This document shows positions 42,701 through 50,195 of a stretch of 64,000 nt of DNA, piece by piece. Under the pieces are notes generated by a model, which was not told the DNA's origin, did no database searches, and was given only the letters and a program-made list of their open reading frames with translations. The translations under genes and the position numbers were made by a program. Position 1 is the stretch's first letter, and every line of letters begins with the position of its first letter. The stretch comes from Microbacterium sp. SORGH_AS_0969 (GTDB taxonomy: Bacteria > Actinomycetota > Actinomycetes > Actinomycetales > Microbacteriaceae): the NCBI RefSeq assembly GCF_030818255.1, contig NZ_JAUTAG010000001.1, forward strand, positions 1,116,001 to 1,180,000. The letters are read 5' to 3'.

Positions 42701-42865
42701 CGGCGTGTAGTCGGCGGCGAGGGCCTCGGATGCCGGGACGGGCTCGTCCGGGACCATCCAGGCGGCGAGGGTCACGGGCACGCGGGCCGAGTAGACGGCG
42801 GGAACGATGCGCTCGGTGAGAACGCGGTGGATGCGCTCTTCGACGAGCGTGAGGTTCTGGTGCAC
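39791..42865 (-). CDS. GH38 alpha-mannosidase
   Basis: 1024 residues, typical for bacterial GH38. N-terminal beta domain; catalytic domain with GHAHIDTAWLWPIRETKRKT (zinc His/Asp), IVVGSQWVEPDGNLPGGEA, GIWLPDSFGYTAAFPQIAKL with the nucleophile Asp, and QQFHDILPGSSIQWVHE (zinc His). C-terminal beta-sandwich domains follow. Releases alpha-linked mannose from mannosides or N-glycan-like oligosaccharides; no signal peptide, so cytoplasmic. Likely regulated by the DeoR protein encoded upstream in the same direction. Confidence 0.92.
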   Translation of the reverse strand: MHQNLTLVEERIHRVLTERIVPAVYSARVPVTLAAWMVPDEPVPASEALAADYTPFAVGDSWGRAWSTWWFEVTGQIPTDWAGRTVELLLDPGFQGDWPGNQAEALVHTPDGVQVKGIHPRNHYVRLADEAAGGEPVHFFVEAAANPDILKNDFVPTVYGSKKTAPETPIYTFRTAELAVFEPEVWALQFDVEVLYQLLKELPETEPRRHEVLRALERALNVLRLDDIVGTAAAARAELVDVLSRPASASAHRLSGIGHAHIDTAWLWPIRETKRKTARTFSNVLALAEQYPDFRFAASSAQQYAWVKERYPHVWEGIKAAIAKGQWIVVGSQWVEPDGNLPGGEAMVRQITQGMRFFRDELDVETHGIWLPDSFGYTAAFPQIAKLAGLDWFLTQKISWSQTNKFPHHTFWWEGIDGSRIFTHFPPIDTYNSTLEGEELHHAVRQFRDKGRATTSLVPFGYGDGGGGPIREMMERQRRVESLEGSPRVEIEHPDDFFAQAQAEYPDAPVWVGELYLELHRGTFTSHAREKRGNREAEHRLREAELWWTAAALKGAEYPYDALDRLWQGVLLQQFHDILPGSSIQWVHEQNEEDYAAALAELDHSIAEALEAAGLSAAVVNSADHARRSLAMDADGTPLALVETPALGVASLVPVAPTHPVTARREGDDIVLENGLVRVTVDTCGLVTSIVDLAENRELVPEGRVANMLRLHQDLPNAWDAWDIDAHYRHTYDDLDAADAVELIVDGDLRARVVVTRSFGTSHLTQTIAVHADDVRVHFGVDLDWNEREKLLKASLPFVVHAHHHSAEIQYGHVRRATHQNTSWEDAKFEVMAHRWVHVEEPGYGIGVTNDATYGHDITRTVGASGEVETEVRLSLVRAANSPDPIQDAGHHTFAYAVHPGADIAAVVASGYEQNLPLRRPAIDGTVEPWSVLRSTDEGVRIEAVKLADDRSGDVIVRVYEALGRRATTILVPGFAVASVDEVDLLERPLGDDMARARHLAHEGDGIALELRPFQVVTLRLTRA

Positions 42866-42971
42866 GGTGTCTCCGGTTTCGGGCTACGCGGGGTGAGGGT
42901 CGCGGGGTGGGAACCGCGCGAGGAGTGGTGCGGAGGTGCGGCACGATTCGGGCGGTGCCGCACCCCCGGGT

Positions 42972-44312
42972 TCAGCGGAGGTACGAGAGGTCGGCGAAGC
43001 TGGAGCTGGCATCTTCCAGCAACGCCCGCGCGACGCGCACCGAGTCGATCAGGGGGTGGTGCGCCAGTGCGCGCAGCGCCGCGGCGCGCGAGCCGCTCAG
43101 GGCCGCCTCGATCGTCTGGCGCTCGACGTACTTCACCGTCGTGATCAGGCCCTGCCCAAAGGCGGGGACCGTCGCGCTCTCGACCGGGCGCGGCCCCTCC
43201 GCGCCGACGATGCAGGGCACCTCGACGACGGCCTCGCCGTCGAGGCCCGCGAGCACTCCGCCGCCGGGGACATTGAGGATGAGCCGGGCCGACTGGTCGT
43301 ACGCGATCGCGCGCATGAGCGCGATCGCGACGTTCTCGTAGCCGCCCGAGACGAGGTCTTCCTCGTCTCGGTCGCCCATGCCCGCGGAGTCGCGGTTGGT
43401 CGCCATGTAGGTGACCTCGCGCTCGTGGCGGCAGGCCTCCCACGCGGCGTGCGGACGCGGGGCGGTCGCCGCCTCGTCCCAGAACCCTGCCTGCTGGTCG
43501 AGCAGGTAGCGCCCGCGCGTGGTCGCGGCGTACTGATCGGCCTGCAGCACGTCACGGCGGTAGGAGTAGTAGTGCAGGTACTCGTTGGGCAGGGCCCCGA
43601 GCGTGCGGATCCAGTCGGCGCCGAACAACGCCCCCTCTTCGAACGACTCGATGCGCTCGGGGGAGGCGAGGAGCTCCGGCAGCAGGTCGACGCCATCGCG
43701 ACGGAGCGCGGTGAGCCAGCCGAGGTGGTTGAGACCGGCGTACTCGATCTCGACATCGGCGGAGTCTCGGATGCCGAGGGCCCCGAGCGCGCGGCGGGCG
43801 AGGCCGATCGGCGAGTCGCAGATACCGATGACGCGCTTCCCCAGCACACGGCCCATCGCTTCGGTGACGACACCCGCGGGGTTGGTGAAGTTGATGACCC
43901 AGGCGTCGGGTGCGACCCGCTGGATGAGCTCGGCGAGCTGCATCGCGACCGGGAGTGTGCGAAGCGCATAGGAGATCCCGCCGAAGCCGACGGTCTCCTG
44001 CCCGATGACCCCGTGCGACAGACCGATACGCTCGTCGGTCGCTCGACCGGCCATGCCGCCGACGCGGATTGCGGAGAACACGAAGTCGGCCCCGCGCAGA
44101 CCCTCCTCGGCATCCGTGTGCACGCTCACGCGCGGCGCGTCGGGAAACTCCCGCGCCTGGTCCTCGAGGATGCGGGCCATCGTGCGCAGGCGCACTCCGT
44201 CGGTGTCGATGAGAGCGACCTCGTCGACACGACCCGGGTCGCGGTCGAGCAGGAGGGCGCGGTACACGAGGGGGGTGCGGAAGCCTCCGCCACCGATCAT
44301 CGCAAGCTTCAT
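42972..44312 (-). CDS. GH4 family glycosidase (NAD- and metal-dependent)
   Basis: 446 residues. N-terminal Rossmann motif LAMIGGGGFRTPLVYRALLL, VFSAIRVGGMAGRATDE, QETVGFGGISYALRTLPVAM, NFTNPAGVVTEAMGRVLGKR, ICDSPIGLARRALG (the Cys-Asp-x-Pro metal loop) and AGLNHLGWLTALRR with the metal His. GH4 includes 6-phospho-alpha- and beta-glucosidases, alpha-galactosidases and glucuronidases; CDSP does not decide the specificity. No PTS is encoded nearby, so a non-phosphorylated substrate is plausible. Coupled to the DeoR gene (ATGA). Confidence 0.85.
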   Translation of the reverse strand: MKLAMIGGGGFRTPLVYRALLLDRDPGRVDEVALIDTDGVRLRTMARILEDQAREFPDAPRVSVHTDAEEGLRGADFVFSAIRVGGMAGRATDERIGLSHGVIGQETVGFGGISYALRTLPVAMQLAELIQRVAPDAWVINFTNPAGVVTEAMGRVLGKRVIGICDSPIGLARRALGALGIRDSADVEIEYAGLNHLGWLTALRRDGVDLLPELLASPERIESFEEGALFGADWIRTLGALPNEYLHYYSYRRDVLQADQYAATTRGRYLLDQQAGFWDEAATAPRPHAAWEACRHEREVTYMATNRDSAGMGDRDEEDLVSGGYENVAIALMRAIAYDQSARLILNVPGGGVLAGLDGEAVVEVPCIVGAEGPRPVESATVPAFGQGLITTVKYVERQTIEAALSGSRAAALRALAHHPLIDSVRVARALLEDASSSFADLSYLR

Positions 44313-45055
44313 GCAGTCACAATCTCGACATTCCGTCGGCCCAGGGACTCGACGATCGGGCCCTCGAGCGGCGCATCGGTGATGAGCCGCCGCAGGGCGA
44401 GGGGGAGGGCGATACGCCCGGCACCGCTGCCGGGGAACTTGCTGTGGTCGGCGAGCACCGTCGCCGCGTCGCACGCGGCGAGCATGGCCTGCTTGATCGG
44501 CACCTGAGCGAGGGTGGTGTCGCGCAGGTCTCCCTCGGGCGACATGCCACTGACGCCGAGGAAGGCGTGGTCAGCGCGGATGAGGCGCAGCGACTCCGTC
44601 GTCAGGTGGCCGGCGACGCTGCGGTACACCGGGTCGTAGTCGCCGGGCAGCAGCACGAGGTGCGTCTCTCGCTCGTCGCGCAGCACATCGTAGATCGCAA
44701 GGTTGTTCGTGATCACCGTGACCGCGCGGCCTCGGAGGAGGCGCGCGAGCTGGAGTGTGGTCGTACCGACGTCGAGGATCACCGCCTGCCCGTCGCGCAC
44801 CGTGTCGGCTGCGGCACGCGCGATGCGCTCCTTGCCGTCGCGGTTGACCGGCTCCACCGTGGCGAAAGGCGCATCGCCCTCCCCCATCACGGCGCCGCCG
44901 TGCGTGCGGCGTAGGAGCCCCGCGTCGTCGAGGCGCTGCAGATCGCGGCGGATCGTGGCGATGCTCGAACCGGTGGCCTCGGCGAGCTCCGCCACCGTCG
45001 CCGCGCGGGCGGAACGGAGGTGCTGGAGGATCTCGCGGTCTCTGACGTCTTTCAT
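44309..45055 (-). CDS. DeoR family transcriptional regulator
   Basis: 248 residues. N-terminal HTH: REILQHLRSARAATVAELAE, ATGSSIATIRRDLQRLDDAG, RRTHGGAVMGEG (family hallmark). C-terminal DeoRC sugar-phosphate sensor: VILDVGTTTLQLARLL, VITNNLAIYDVL, HAFLGVSGMSPEGDL, ADHSKF. First gene of the leftward operon and divergent from the kinase/transport operon; heptamer boxes in between suggest it controls both directions, responding to a phosphorylated sugar. Confidence 0.9.
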   Translation of the reverse strand: MKDVRDREILQHLRSARAATVAELAEATGSSIATIRRDLQRLDDAGLLRRTHGGAVMGEGDAPFATVEPVNRDGKERIARAAADTVRDGQAVILDVGTTTLQLARLLRGRAVTVITNNLAIYDVLRDERETHLVLLPGDYDPVYRSVAGHLTTESLRLIRADHAFLGVSGMSPEGDLRDTTLAQVPIKQAMLAACDAATVLADHSKFPGSGAGRIALPLALRRLITDAPLEGPIVESLGRRNVEIVTA

Positions 45056-45070
45056 GATGCGATCACCTTA

Positions 45071-45131
45071 TCGCTCAAAATCGCTCAGTAACAAAATATT
45101 TACACGCAAAAGTTTGCGCGTTCCTGAGCGA
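45071..45131. promoter_or_regulatory. DeoR-type operator boxes in the divergent promoter
   Basis: The heptamer TCGCTCA occurs at 45071-45077 and 45081-45087 in direct orientation and inverted (TGAGCGA) at 45125-45131. A separate palindrome CGCAAA-AG-TTTGCG lies at 45105-45118. A TATAAA -10 candidate for the rightward operon is at 45139-45144. The repeats flank the probable promoters of both operons. Confidence 0.55.
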
Positions 45132-45185
45132 CGAATGCTATAAACGGTGAAACGCCCCGGTCGTCGCCGAAGAGAGGAGGGGCCG

Positions 45186-46193
45186 ATGAGCTCACATCTC
45201 GGTTCCCCTGCGCCCCGCCTGTTGGCCGCCGGTCAGCTGTTCCTCGACGTCGTCTTCGCCGAGCTCGACCGCGCTCCGCGCCTGGGCGAAGAGCACTGGA
45301 CACCCGCTTTCGGCTGGGGTCCCGGCGGCATCGCGAACTACGCGATCGCCGCCGCGCGCCTGGGCGTGTCCACCGCGATCTCGGCCGACGTCGGCACCGA
45401 CGCCTTCTCCCGCCTCGTGCGCGACCGCCTCGCCGACGAGGGCATCGTCGCCGCCCTGCGCGAGCGCGACGACTGGAACCTCCCCGTCACGGCGGCCCTC
45501 GGGTACCGCGGTGACCGCGCCCTCGTCACCGGCGGACACCCGGCGGCACCCCTGGCATCCCTCTTGCGTACCGCCCCCGTCACGCCCGTCGCCGCCGTGC
45601 ACATCGATGCGTCGGTCGCCGAATGGGTACGGGGTCGCGCGAACGAGGGTACGAAGGTCTTCGCCGACATCGGCTGGGACGCCGACGAGAACTGGGACGC
45701 CTCGGTGCTCTCGGTGCTCGACGGATGCCACGCCTTCCTCCCCAACGAGGGAGAGGCCCGTGCTTACACGCGTCACGACGACGCCCGCGCAGCGGCTCGC
45801 GCTCTCGCCGAGCGCGTCCCGCTCTGCGTGGTCACTCGCGGCGGTCACGGCGCGATCGCCGTGGACTCCGCCGCCGGCGAAGAAGTCGAGGTCGGCGCCG
45901 TCGTCATCGATTTCGTCGATGCGACCGGCGCCGGTGACGTCTTCGGTGGTGCCATCGCCGCGGCCGAGCTGACCGGCTGGTCGCTGCGCGAACGCGTCGA
46001 CTTCGCGACCCTGGTCGCCGCGGTGACCGTGTCGCGCCCCGGCGGCGCTGCGGCCGCCCCGCGACTCGACGAACTGGTCCCCTGGCTCGACAGGAACCCC
46101 GGAGCCGCCGACCCTGCGCGCTTCGCCTACCTCCGCGAAGCGCTGCACAACGGCGCCTCCCCCTTCGACGCCGTCTCGGCGTCCCGCCCCTGA
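45186..46193 (+). CDS. PfkB family carbohydrate kinase
   Basis: 335 residues from the ATG at 45186 (GGAGG upstream). RLLAAGQLFLDVVFAELDRA, GWGPGGIANYAIAAARLGVS (substrate glycines) and FVDATGAGDVFGGAIAAAEL with catalytic Asp of GAGD. First gene of an operon with a CUT1 importer, NagB and a beta-galactosidase, so it may phosphorylate an amino sugar or galactose-derived sugar; specificity cannot be read. Other PfkB members are fructo-, ribo- or ketogluconokinases. Confidence 0.85.
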   Translation: MSSHLGSPAPRLLAAGQLFLDVVFAELDRAPRLGEEHWTPAFGWGPGGIANYAIAAARLGVSTAISADVGTDAFSRLVRDRLADEGIVAALRERDDWNLPVTAALGYRGDRALVTGGHPAAPLASLLRTAPVTPVAAVHIDASVAEWVRGRANEGTKVFADIGWDADENWDASVLSVLDGCHAFLPNEGEARAYTRHDDARAAARALAERVPLCVVTRGGHGAIAVDSAAGEEVEVGAVVIDFVDATGAGDVFGGAIAAAELTGWSLRERVDFATLVAAVTVSRPGGAAAAPRLDELVPWLDRNPGAADPARFAYLREALHNGASPFDAVSASRP

Positions 46194-46235
46194 ACCTGCA
46201 CCTCCACCGCACCCGAATCAAGGAGTGAACCACCC

Positions 46236-47510
46236 ATGATGACCCTCACCCCGCGCCACCGACGCGCGCTCGGCACCGTCGCCGTCGCCGTCACCGCCGC
46301 CGTCTCCCTCTCCGCCTGCTCCGGCGGCACCAGCGGATCGTCCGACGGCCCGATGACACTCTGGACCTGGCCCGGCGGTCTCGGCGAGAGCGTCGTCGAC
46401 GCCGCCAAGACGCAGTTCCCCGACGCGAAGCTCGAGGTCACCACGATCGGCGACGACGTCAAGCAGAAGCTCGTCACCGTCTTCACCGGCCGGAGCGGCA
46501 TCCCCTCGATCACGGGGATCAAGGGCGAGGACATGCCCTACTTCCTGCAGCAGGCCGACCTCTTCACTGACCTGAAGACCCTCGGCATCGACGACAAGCT
46601 CGCCGACTTCCCCGCTTGGAAGCTCGCCGAGGCGACCACCGCCGACGGCAAGCTGATCGGCCTCCCCACCGACATCGGTCCGACCGCGCTCTATTACCGC
46701 ACCGACGTGCTCGCCGCGGCGGGCCTGCCGACCGACCCGGCCGAGGTCGCCGCCGCGACGAAGACGTGGGACGACTACTTCGCCTTCGGCGAGAAGCTCA
46801 AGGCCGCGACCGGCGCCTACCTCGAGGTGTCGATGGAGGATGTCTTCACCAAGGTCATGGGTCAGGGTGAGACGCACTTCGTCTCGCAGGACGGCGAGTT
46901 CCTCGGCGAGAGCGCCCAGGTCAAGAAGGCGTGGGACACCGCGGTCGAAGCGAACCAGCGGGGCCTCGTCGCCGGCATCCAGGACGGCAGCCCCGACTGG
47001 GCTGCCGCGGTCAACAACGGCTCGCTGCCGACCCTGCTCGGTGCGGCCTGGTACCAGGGCGATCTGAAGAGCAACGCCCCCGACACCTCGGGGAAGTGGA
47101 ACGTCACCGCGATGCCCGGCGGTCCCGCCAACATCGGCGGCTCGTTCCTGACCATCCCTGCCTCCACCGGCAACAAGGAGGAGGCGCTGAAGATCGTCGA
47201 CTTCCTCCTGAGCCCTGAGAACCAGGCCACCACCTACACCGAGGTGGGCAACTTCCCGTCCTCCACGGCCGCCCTCTCACAGCCCGCCCTGCAGGAGCCG
47301 GATGCGTTCTTCGGCGGTCAGGTCACCACCGACGTCTTCAGGTCGGCCTCGGAGAACATGCCGATCAGCTACACCAGCCCCATCGACAACGAGGTGGCGG
47401 CTCCCTTCATCACGGAGCTGACCAACGTGCAGTCGCAGGGCAAGGACCCGAAGCAGGCCTGGACCGACGCCCTCGCCGCTGCCAAGCAGGTGTGGGAGCG
47501 CTCTAAGTGA
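46236..47510 (+). CDS. sugar ABC transporter substrate-binding lipoprotein (CUT1)
   Basis: 424 residues with AAGGAG before the start. Signal peptide (LGTVAVAVTAAVSLSAC) with lipobox LSAC. Family 1 binding protein: MTLWTWPGGLGESVVDAAKT, SIGGIKGEDMPYF-like region, GLPTDIGPTALYYRTDVLAA, GSFLTIPASTGNKEEALKIV. Binds an oligosaccharide at the cell surface and hands it to the two permeases encoded next. GTG of the permease overlaps the stop. Confidence 0.9.
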   Translation: MMTLTPRHRRALGTVAVAVTAAVSLSACSGGTSGSSDGPMTLWTWPGGLGESVVDAAKTQFPDAKLEVTTIGDDVKQKLVTVFTGRSGIPSITGIKGEDMPYFLQQADLFTDLKTLGIDDKLADFPAWKLAEATTADGKLIGLPTDIGPTALYYRTDVLAAAGLPTDPAEVAAATKTWDDYFAFGEKLKAATGAYLEVSMEDVFTKVMGQGETHFVSQDGEFLGESAQVKKAWDTAVEANQRGLVAGIQDGSPDWAAAVNNGSLPTLLGAAWYQGDLKSNAPDTSGKWNVTAMPGGPANIGGSFLTIPASTGNKEEALKIVDFLLSPENQATTYTEVGNFPSSTAALSQPALQEPDAFFGGQVTTDVFRSASENMPISYTSPIDNEVAAPFITELTNVQSQGKDPKQAWTDALAAAKQVWERSK

Positions 47511-48475
47511 CATCCGCCACGCGCGTCATGACGGCCTCGGGGGTGCGCCCCAGCGCGCGCCCCCGGGGCCGGGGCCTCATCCGGCACTGGCCGATGTACG
47601 TGGCCATCGCGCCCTTCTTCCTGCTGTTCCTCGGCTTCGGCCTCTTCCCGACCGCGTACTCGCTCGTGCTGTCGTTCCAGGACTGGAACGGCCTGGGGGC
47701 GGCCAAGTGGACGGGCATCGACAACTACACGCGCCTGTTCACCGACCCCACATTCTGGCTCTCGGTGCGCAACACGTTCGTCATCTTCGTTCTGTCGACC
47801 TTCCCGATGCTCGCCATCGCGATCGCCGTCGCCGCCATGCTGAACAACGCCGTGCGTTTCAGCACGGCCTTCCGCATCGCCTACTTCGTGCCGAACATCA
47901 CCTCGGTCGTGGCGATGGCCGTGTTGTTCGGCTCGATCTTCGGCGAGAACTTCGGCCTCGCCAACTCCTTCCTGCACGCCTTGGGGCTCCCCGGGGTGCA
48001 ATGGTTGTCGACGCCCTTCGGCATCCAACTCACGATCTCGATCCTGATCACGTACCAGTGGACCGGGTACAACGCGATCATCTTCCTCGCCGGCATGCAG
48101 TCGATCGGCGGCGAGGTGTACGAGGCCGCCAAGCTCGACGGCGCCGGCCCCATCCGCAGCTTCTTCTCGATCACGCTGCCGCTGTTGCGACCCACGATCA
48201 TCTTCGTGCTCGTCGTCTCGACCGTCACGGGCATGCAGAGCTTCACCGAGGCGCAGGTGCTCACCGCGAGCTCCAGCACGACGAACCCGAACAGCGGCGG
48301 AGCGGGCCAGGGCGGTCTGACCATGGTCCTGTACTTCTACCAGCAGGCCTTCAGCTACAACCGCTTCGGCTACGGCGCCGCGATCGCGTGGGGCGTGTTC
48401 CTCATCGTCGTGATCTTCACCATCATCAGCTGGCGCTTCACCGCCGGTAAGAAGGAAGACCAGGCCCGCGCATGA
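47507..48475 (+). CDS. sugar ABC transporter permease (MalF type)
   Basis: 322 residues from GTG overlapping the previous stop by 4 nt. Six TM segments: the first is MYVAIAPFFLLFLGFGLFPT. The EAA loop is EVYEAAKLDGAGPIRSFFSI followed by TLPLLRPTI, the ATPase docking site. Partner of the next permease. No ATPase gene is present in the operon, so a shared MsiK-type ATPase is expected. Confidence 0.9.
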   Translation: MTSATRVMTASGVRPSARPRGRGLIRHWPMYVAIAPFFLLFLGFGLFPTAYSLVLSFQDWNGLGAAKWTGIDNYTRLFTDPTFWLSVRNTFVIFVLSTFPMLAIAIAVAAMLNNAVRFSTAFRIAYFVPNITSVVAMAVLFGSIFGENFGLANSFLHALGLPGVQWLSTPFGIQLTISILITYQWTGYNAIIFLAGMQSIGGEVYEAAKLDGAGPIRSFFSITLPLLRPTIIFVLVVSTVTGMQSFTEAQVLTASSSTTNPNSGGAGQGGLTMVLYFYQQAFSYNRFGYGAAIAWGVFLIVVIFTIISWRFTAGKKEDQARA

Positions 48476-49368
48476 CCGTCACCACGCCTCCGCCCGCCAC
48501 GATCACCGAACACATCACCACCTCCGGTGTGCCGCTGCGTCGTCGCCGCAAGGTGACCCCCGGCCGGGTGCTGCTGTACGGCGTGCTCAGCGCGGGCGCC
48601 TTCATCTCGCTCTTCCCGCTGTACTGGCTGGTCGTCATGGCCAGCAACTCCACGAGCGACATCTACACGACCCCGCCGACCTTCGTCCCGGGGCCCCGGC
48701 TGTTCGACAACATCGGCGCGGTGTTCTCGCGCATCGACTTCGCGGGGTCACTGCTCAACACGGTGATCGTCGCGTGCAGCGTGACCTTCCTCGTGCTGGT
48801 GTTCGACTCGCTCGCCGCCTTCGCGTTCGCGAAGTTCGAGTTCCCGCTGCGCCGCACGCTCTTCACGATCACGCTCGTGACGTTCATGCTCCCGATGCAG
48901 CTCGCGGTCATCCCGCAGTTCATCACCATGACCAACCTCGGCTGGGTCGGCCAGCTGCAGGCGTTGGTCGTCCCCGCCGCGGCCAACGCGTTCGGTATCT
49001 TCTGGCTGCGCCAATACATGGTGTCGTCGATCCCGGATGAGCTGATGGATGCCAGCGTGCTCGACGGCGCGGGCTTCTTCCGCCAGTGGTTCACGGTGTG
49101 CCTGCCCCTCATCCGTCCCGGTCTCGGCTTCCTGGGGATCTTCACCTTCATCGCCGCGTGGAACGACTACCTGTGGCCGCTCGTCGTGCTCACGAACCCC
49201 AACCAGGTCACGCTGCAGGTCGCGATGGCCCAGCTGAACACCGCCTTCGGCCAGGACTACGGCATGGTCATGGCCGGCGCCCTGCTCGCGGTGCTGCCGC
49301 TGCTGATCGTCTTCCTCATCGGTGCGCGTCAGTTCATCGGCGACATCGCGAAGGGCGCCATCAAGTGA
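48472..49368 (+). CDS. sugar ABC transporter permease (MalG type)
   Basis: 298 residues, ATG overlapping the previous stop (ATGA). Six TM segments, starting GVLSAGAFISLFPLYWLVVM. EAA loop IPDELMDASVLDGAGFFRQW followed by FTVCLPLIRPGLG. Ends RQFIGDIAKGAIK. Forms the channel with the MalF-type protein. The next gene again overlaps by 4 nt, so transporter and NagB are made together. Confidence 0.9.
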   Translation: MTVTTPPPATITEHITTSGVPLRRRRKVTPGRVLLYGVLSAGAFISLFPLYWLVVMASNSTSDIYTTPPTFVPGPRLFDNIGAVFSRIDFAGSLLNTVIVACSVTFLVLVFDSLAAFAFAKFEFPLRRTLFTITLVTFMLPMQLAVIPQFITMTNLGWVGQLQALVVPAAANAFGIFWLRQYMVSSIPDELMDASVLDGAGFFRQWFTVCLPLIRPGLGFLGIFTFIAAWNDYLWPLVVLTNPNQVTLQVAMAQLNTAFGQDYGMVMAGALLAVLPLLIVFLIGARQFIGDIAKGAIK

Positions 49369-50195
49369 GCGCACAGACACTGGCCCTCGCGCCGGTCTCG
49401 CCGACCACGCGCGTCATCTCCTGCGCGACCGACGAGATCGGCGAGGTCGCCGCCGACCTCGTCGCGACCGTCGCGCCCGACGGCGTGCTGGGGGTGGCCA
49501 CCGGCTCCTCCCCGCTCGCGCTGTACGCCGCGCTCATCCGTCGCCGAGAGAGGTCCCTGAGCCTGTCGAACGCCCCAGACCTCGGTCCGCACGAGAGGTC
49601 CCTGAGCCTGTCGAAGGGACCGGCCGCCACCGAGGGCTTCGCCACCGAACACCTCCGCCTGTTCGCCCTCGACGAGTACGTCGGCCTCGACGCCGCCGAC
49701 CCCCGCTCGTACGCGGCCTACGTGCGCTCGGTCATCGCCGAACCCCTCGGCATCCCATCCCAGAACGTCCGGGTGCCCAGCGGCGCCACCGCCGCCGACG
49801 CCGACGCGTACGAACGCGCCATCGCCGAGGCGGGCGGCGTCGACCTGCAGATCGTCGGCATCGGCCGCAACGGTCACATCGGCTTCAACGAGCCCGGTTC
49901 GGATGCCGAGACCCGCACGCGCGTGGTCGCGCTCGACGAGAGCACGCGACGCGCCAATGCCGAGCACTTCGGCGGCGATCTCTCCCTCGTGCCGACGCAC
50001 GCGATGACCCAGGGTGTGGCGACGATCCTGTCGGCCCGCCGTATCGTGCTGGTGGCCTCCGGCCGCGCGAAGGCCCGCGCCCTCCGCGCGGCCCTCACCG
50101 GCCCCGTCAGCGCCGACAACCCCGCCTCCTTCCTGCAACGGCATCCCGACGTCACCGTCGTGGCCGACCCCGACGCTCTCTCAGAGGATCGATGA
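49365..50195 (+). CDS. nagB: glucosamine-6-phosphate deaminase with a repeat-derived insert
   Basis: 276 residues from GTG. NagB motifs: GVLGVATGSSPLALYAAL, LRLFALDEYVGLDAADPRSY (catalytic Asp region), DLQIVGIGRNGHIGFNEPGS and THAMTQGVATILSARRIVL. It makes fructose-6-phosphate and ammonia from GlcN6P, the step into glycolysis. Between ALIRRR and GFATEHLRLF lies an extra stretch containing RSLSLSN and RSLSLSK, encoded by two copies of a REP-like palindrome; it replaces a loop and keeps the frame. The domain core is otherwise intact. Confidence 0.88.
   Translation: MSAQTLALAPVSPTTRVISCATDEIGEVAADLVATVAPDGVLGVATGSSPLALYAALIRRRERSLSLSNAPDLGPHERSLSLSKGPAATEGFATEHLRLFALDEYVGLDAADPRSYAAYVRSVIAEPLGIPSQNVRVPSGATAADADAYERAIAEAGGVDLQIVGIGRNGHIGFNEPGSDAETRTRVVALDESTRRANAEHFGGDLSLVPTHAMTQGVATILSARRIVLVASGRAKARALRAALTGPVSADNPASFLQRHPDVTVVADPDALSEDR
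49552..49621. repeat. REP-like palindromic repeat, two copies inside nagB
   Basis: Copy 1 starts at 49552 (GGTCCCTGAGCCTGTCGAA, right arm diverged). Copy 2 at 49597-49621 is complete: GGTCCCTGAG...TCGAAGGGACC, with 7-bp arms GGTCCCT/AGGGACC. A third copy lies at 53292-53316 in an intergenic region. Both nagB copies keep the reading frame. Confidence 0.85.
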
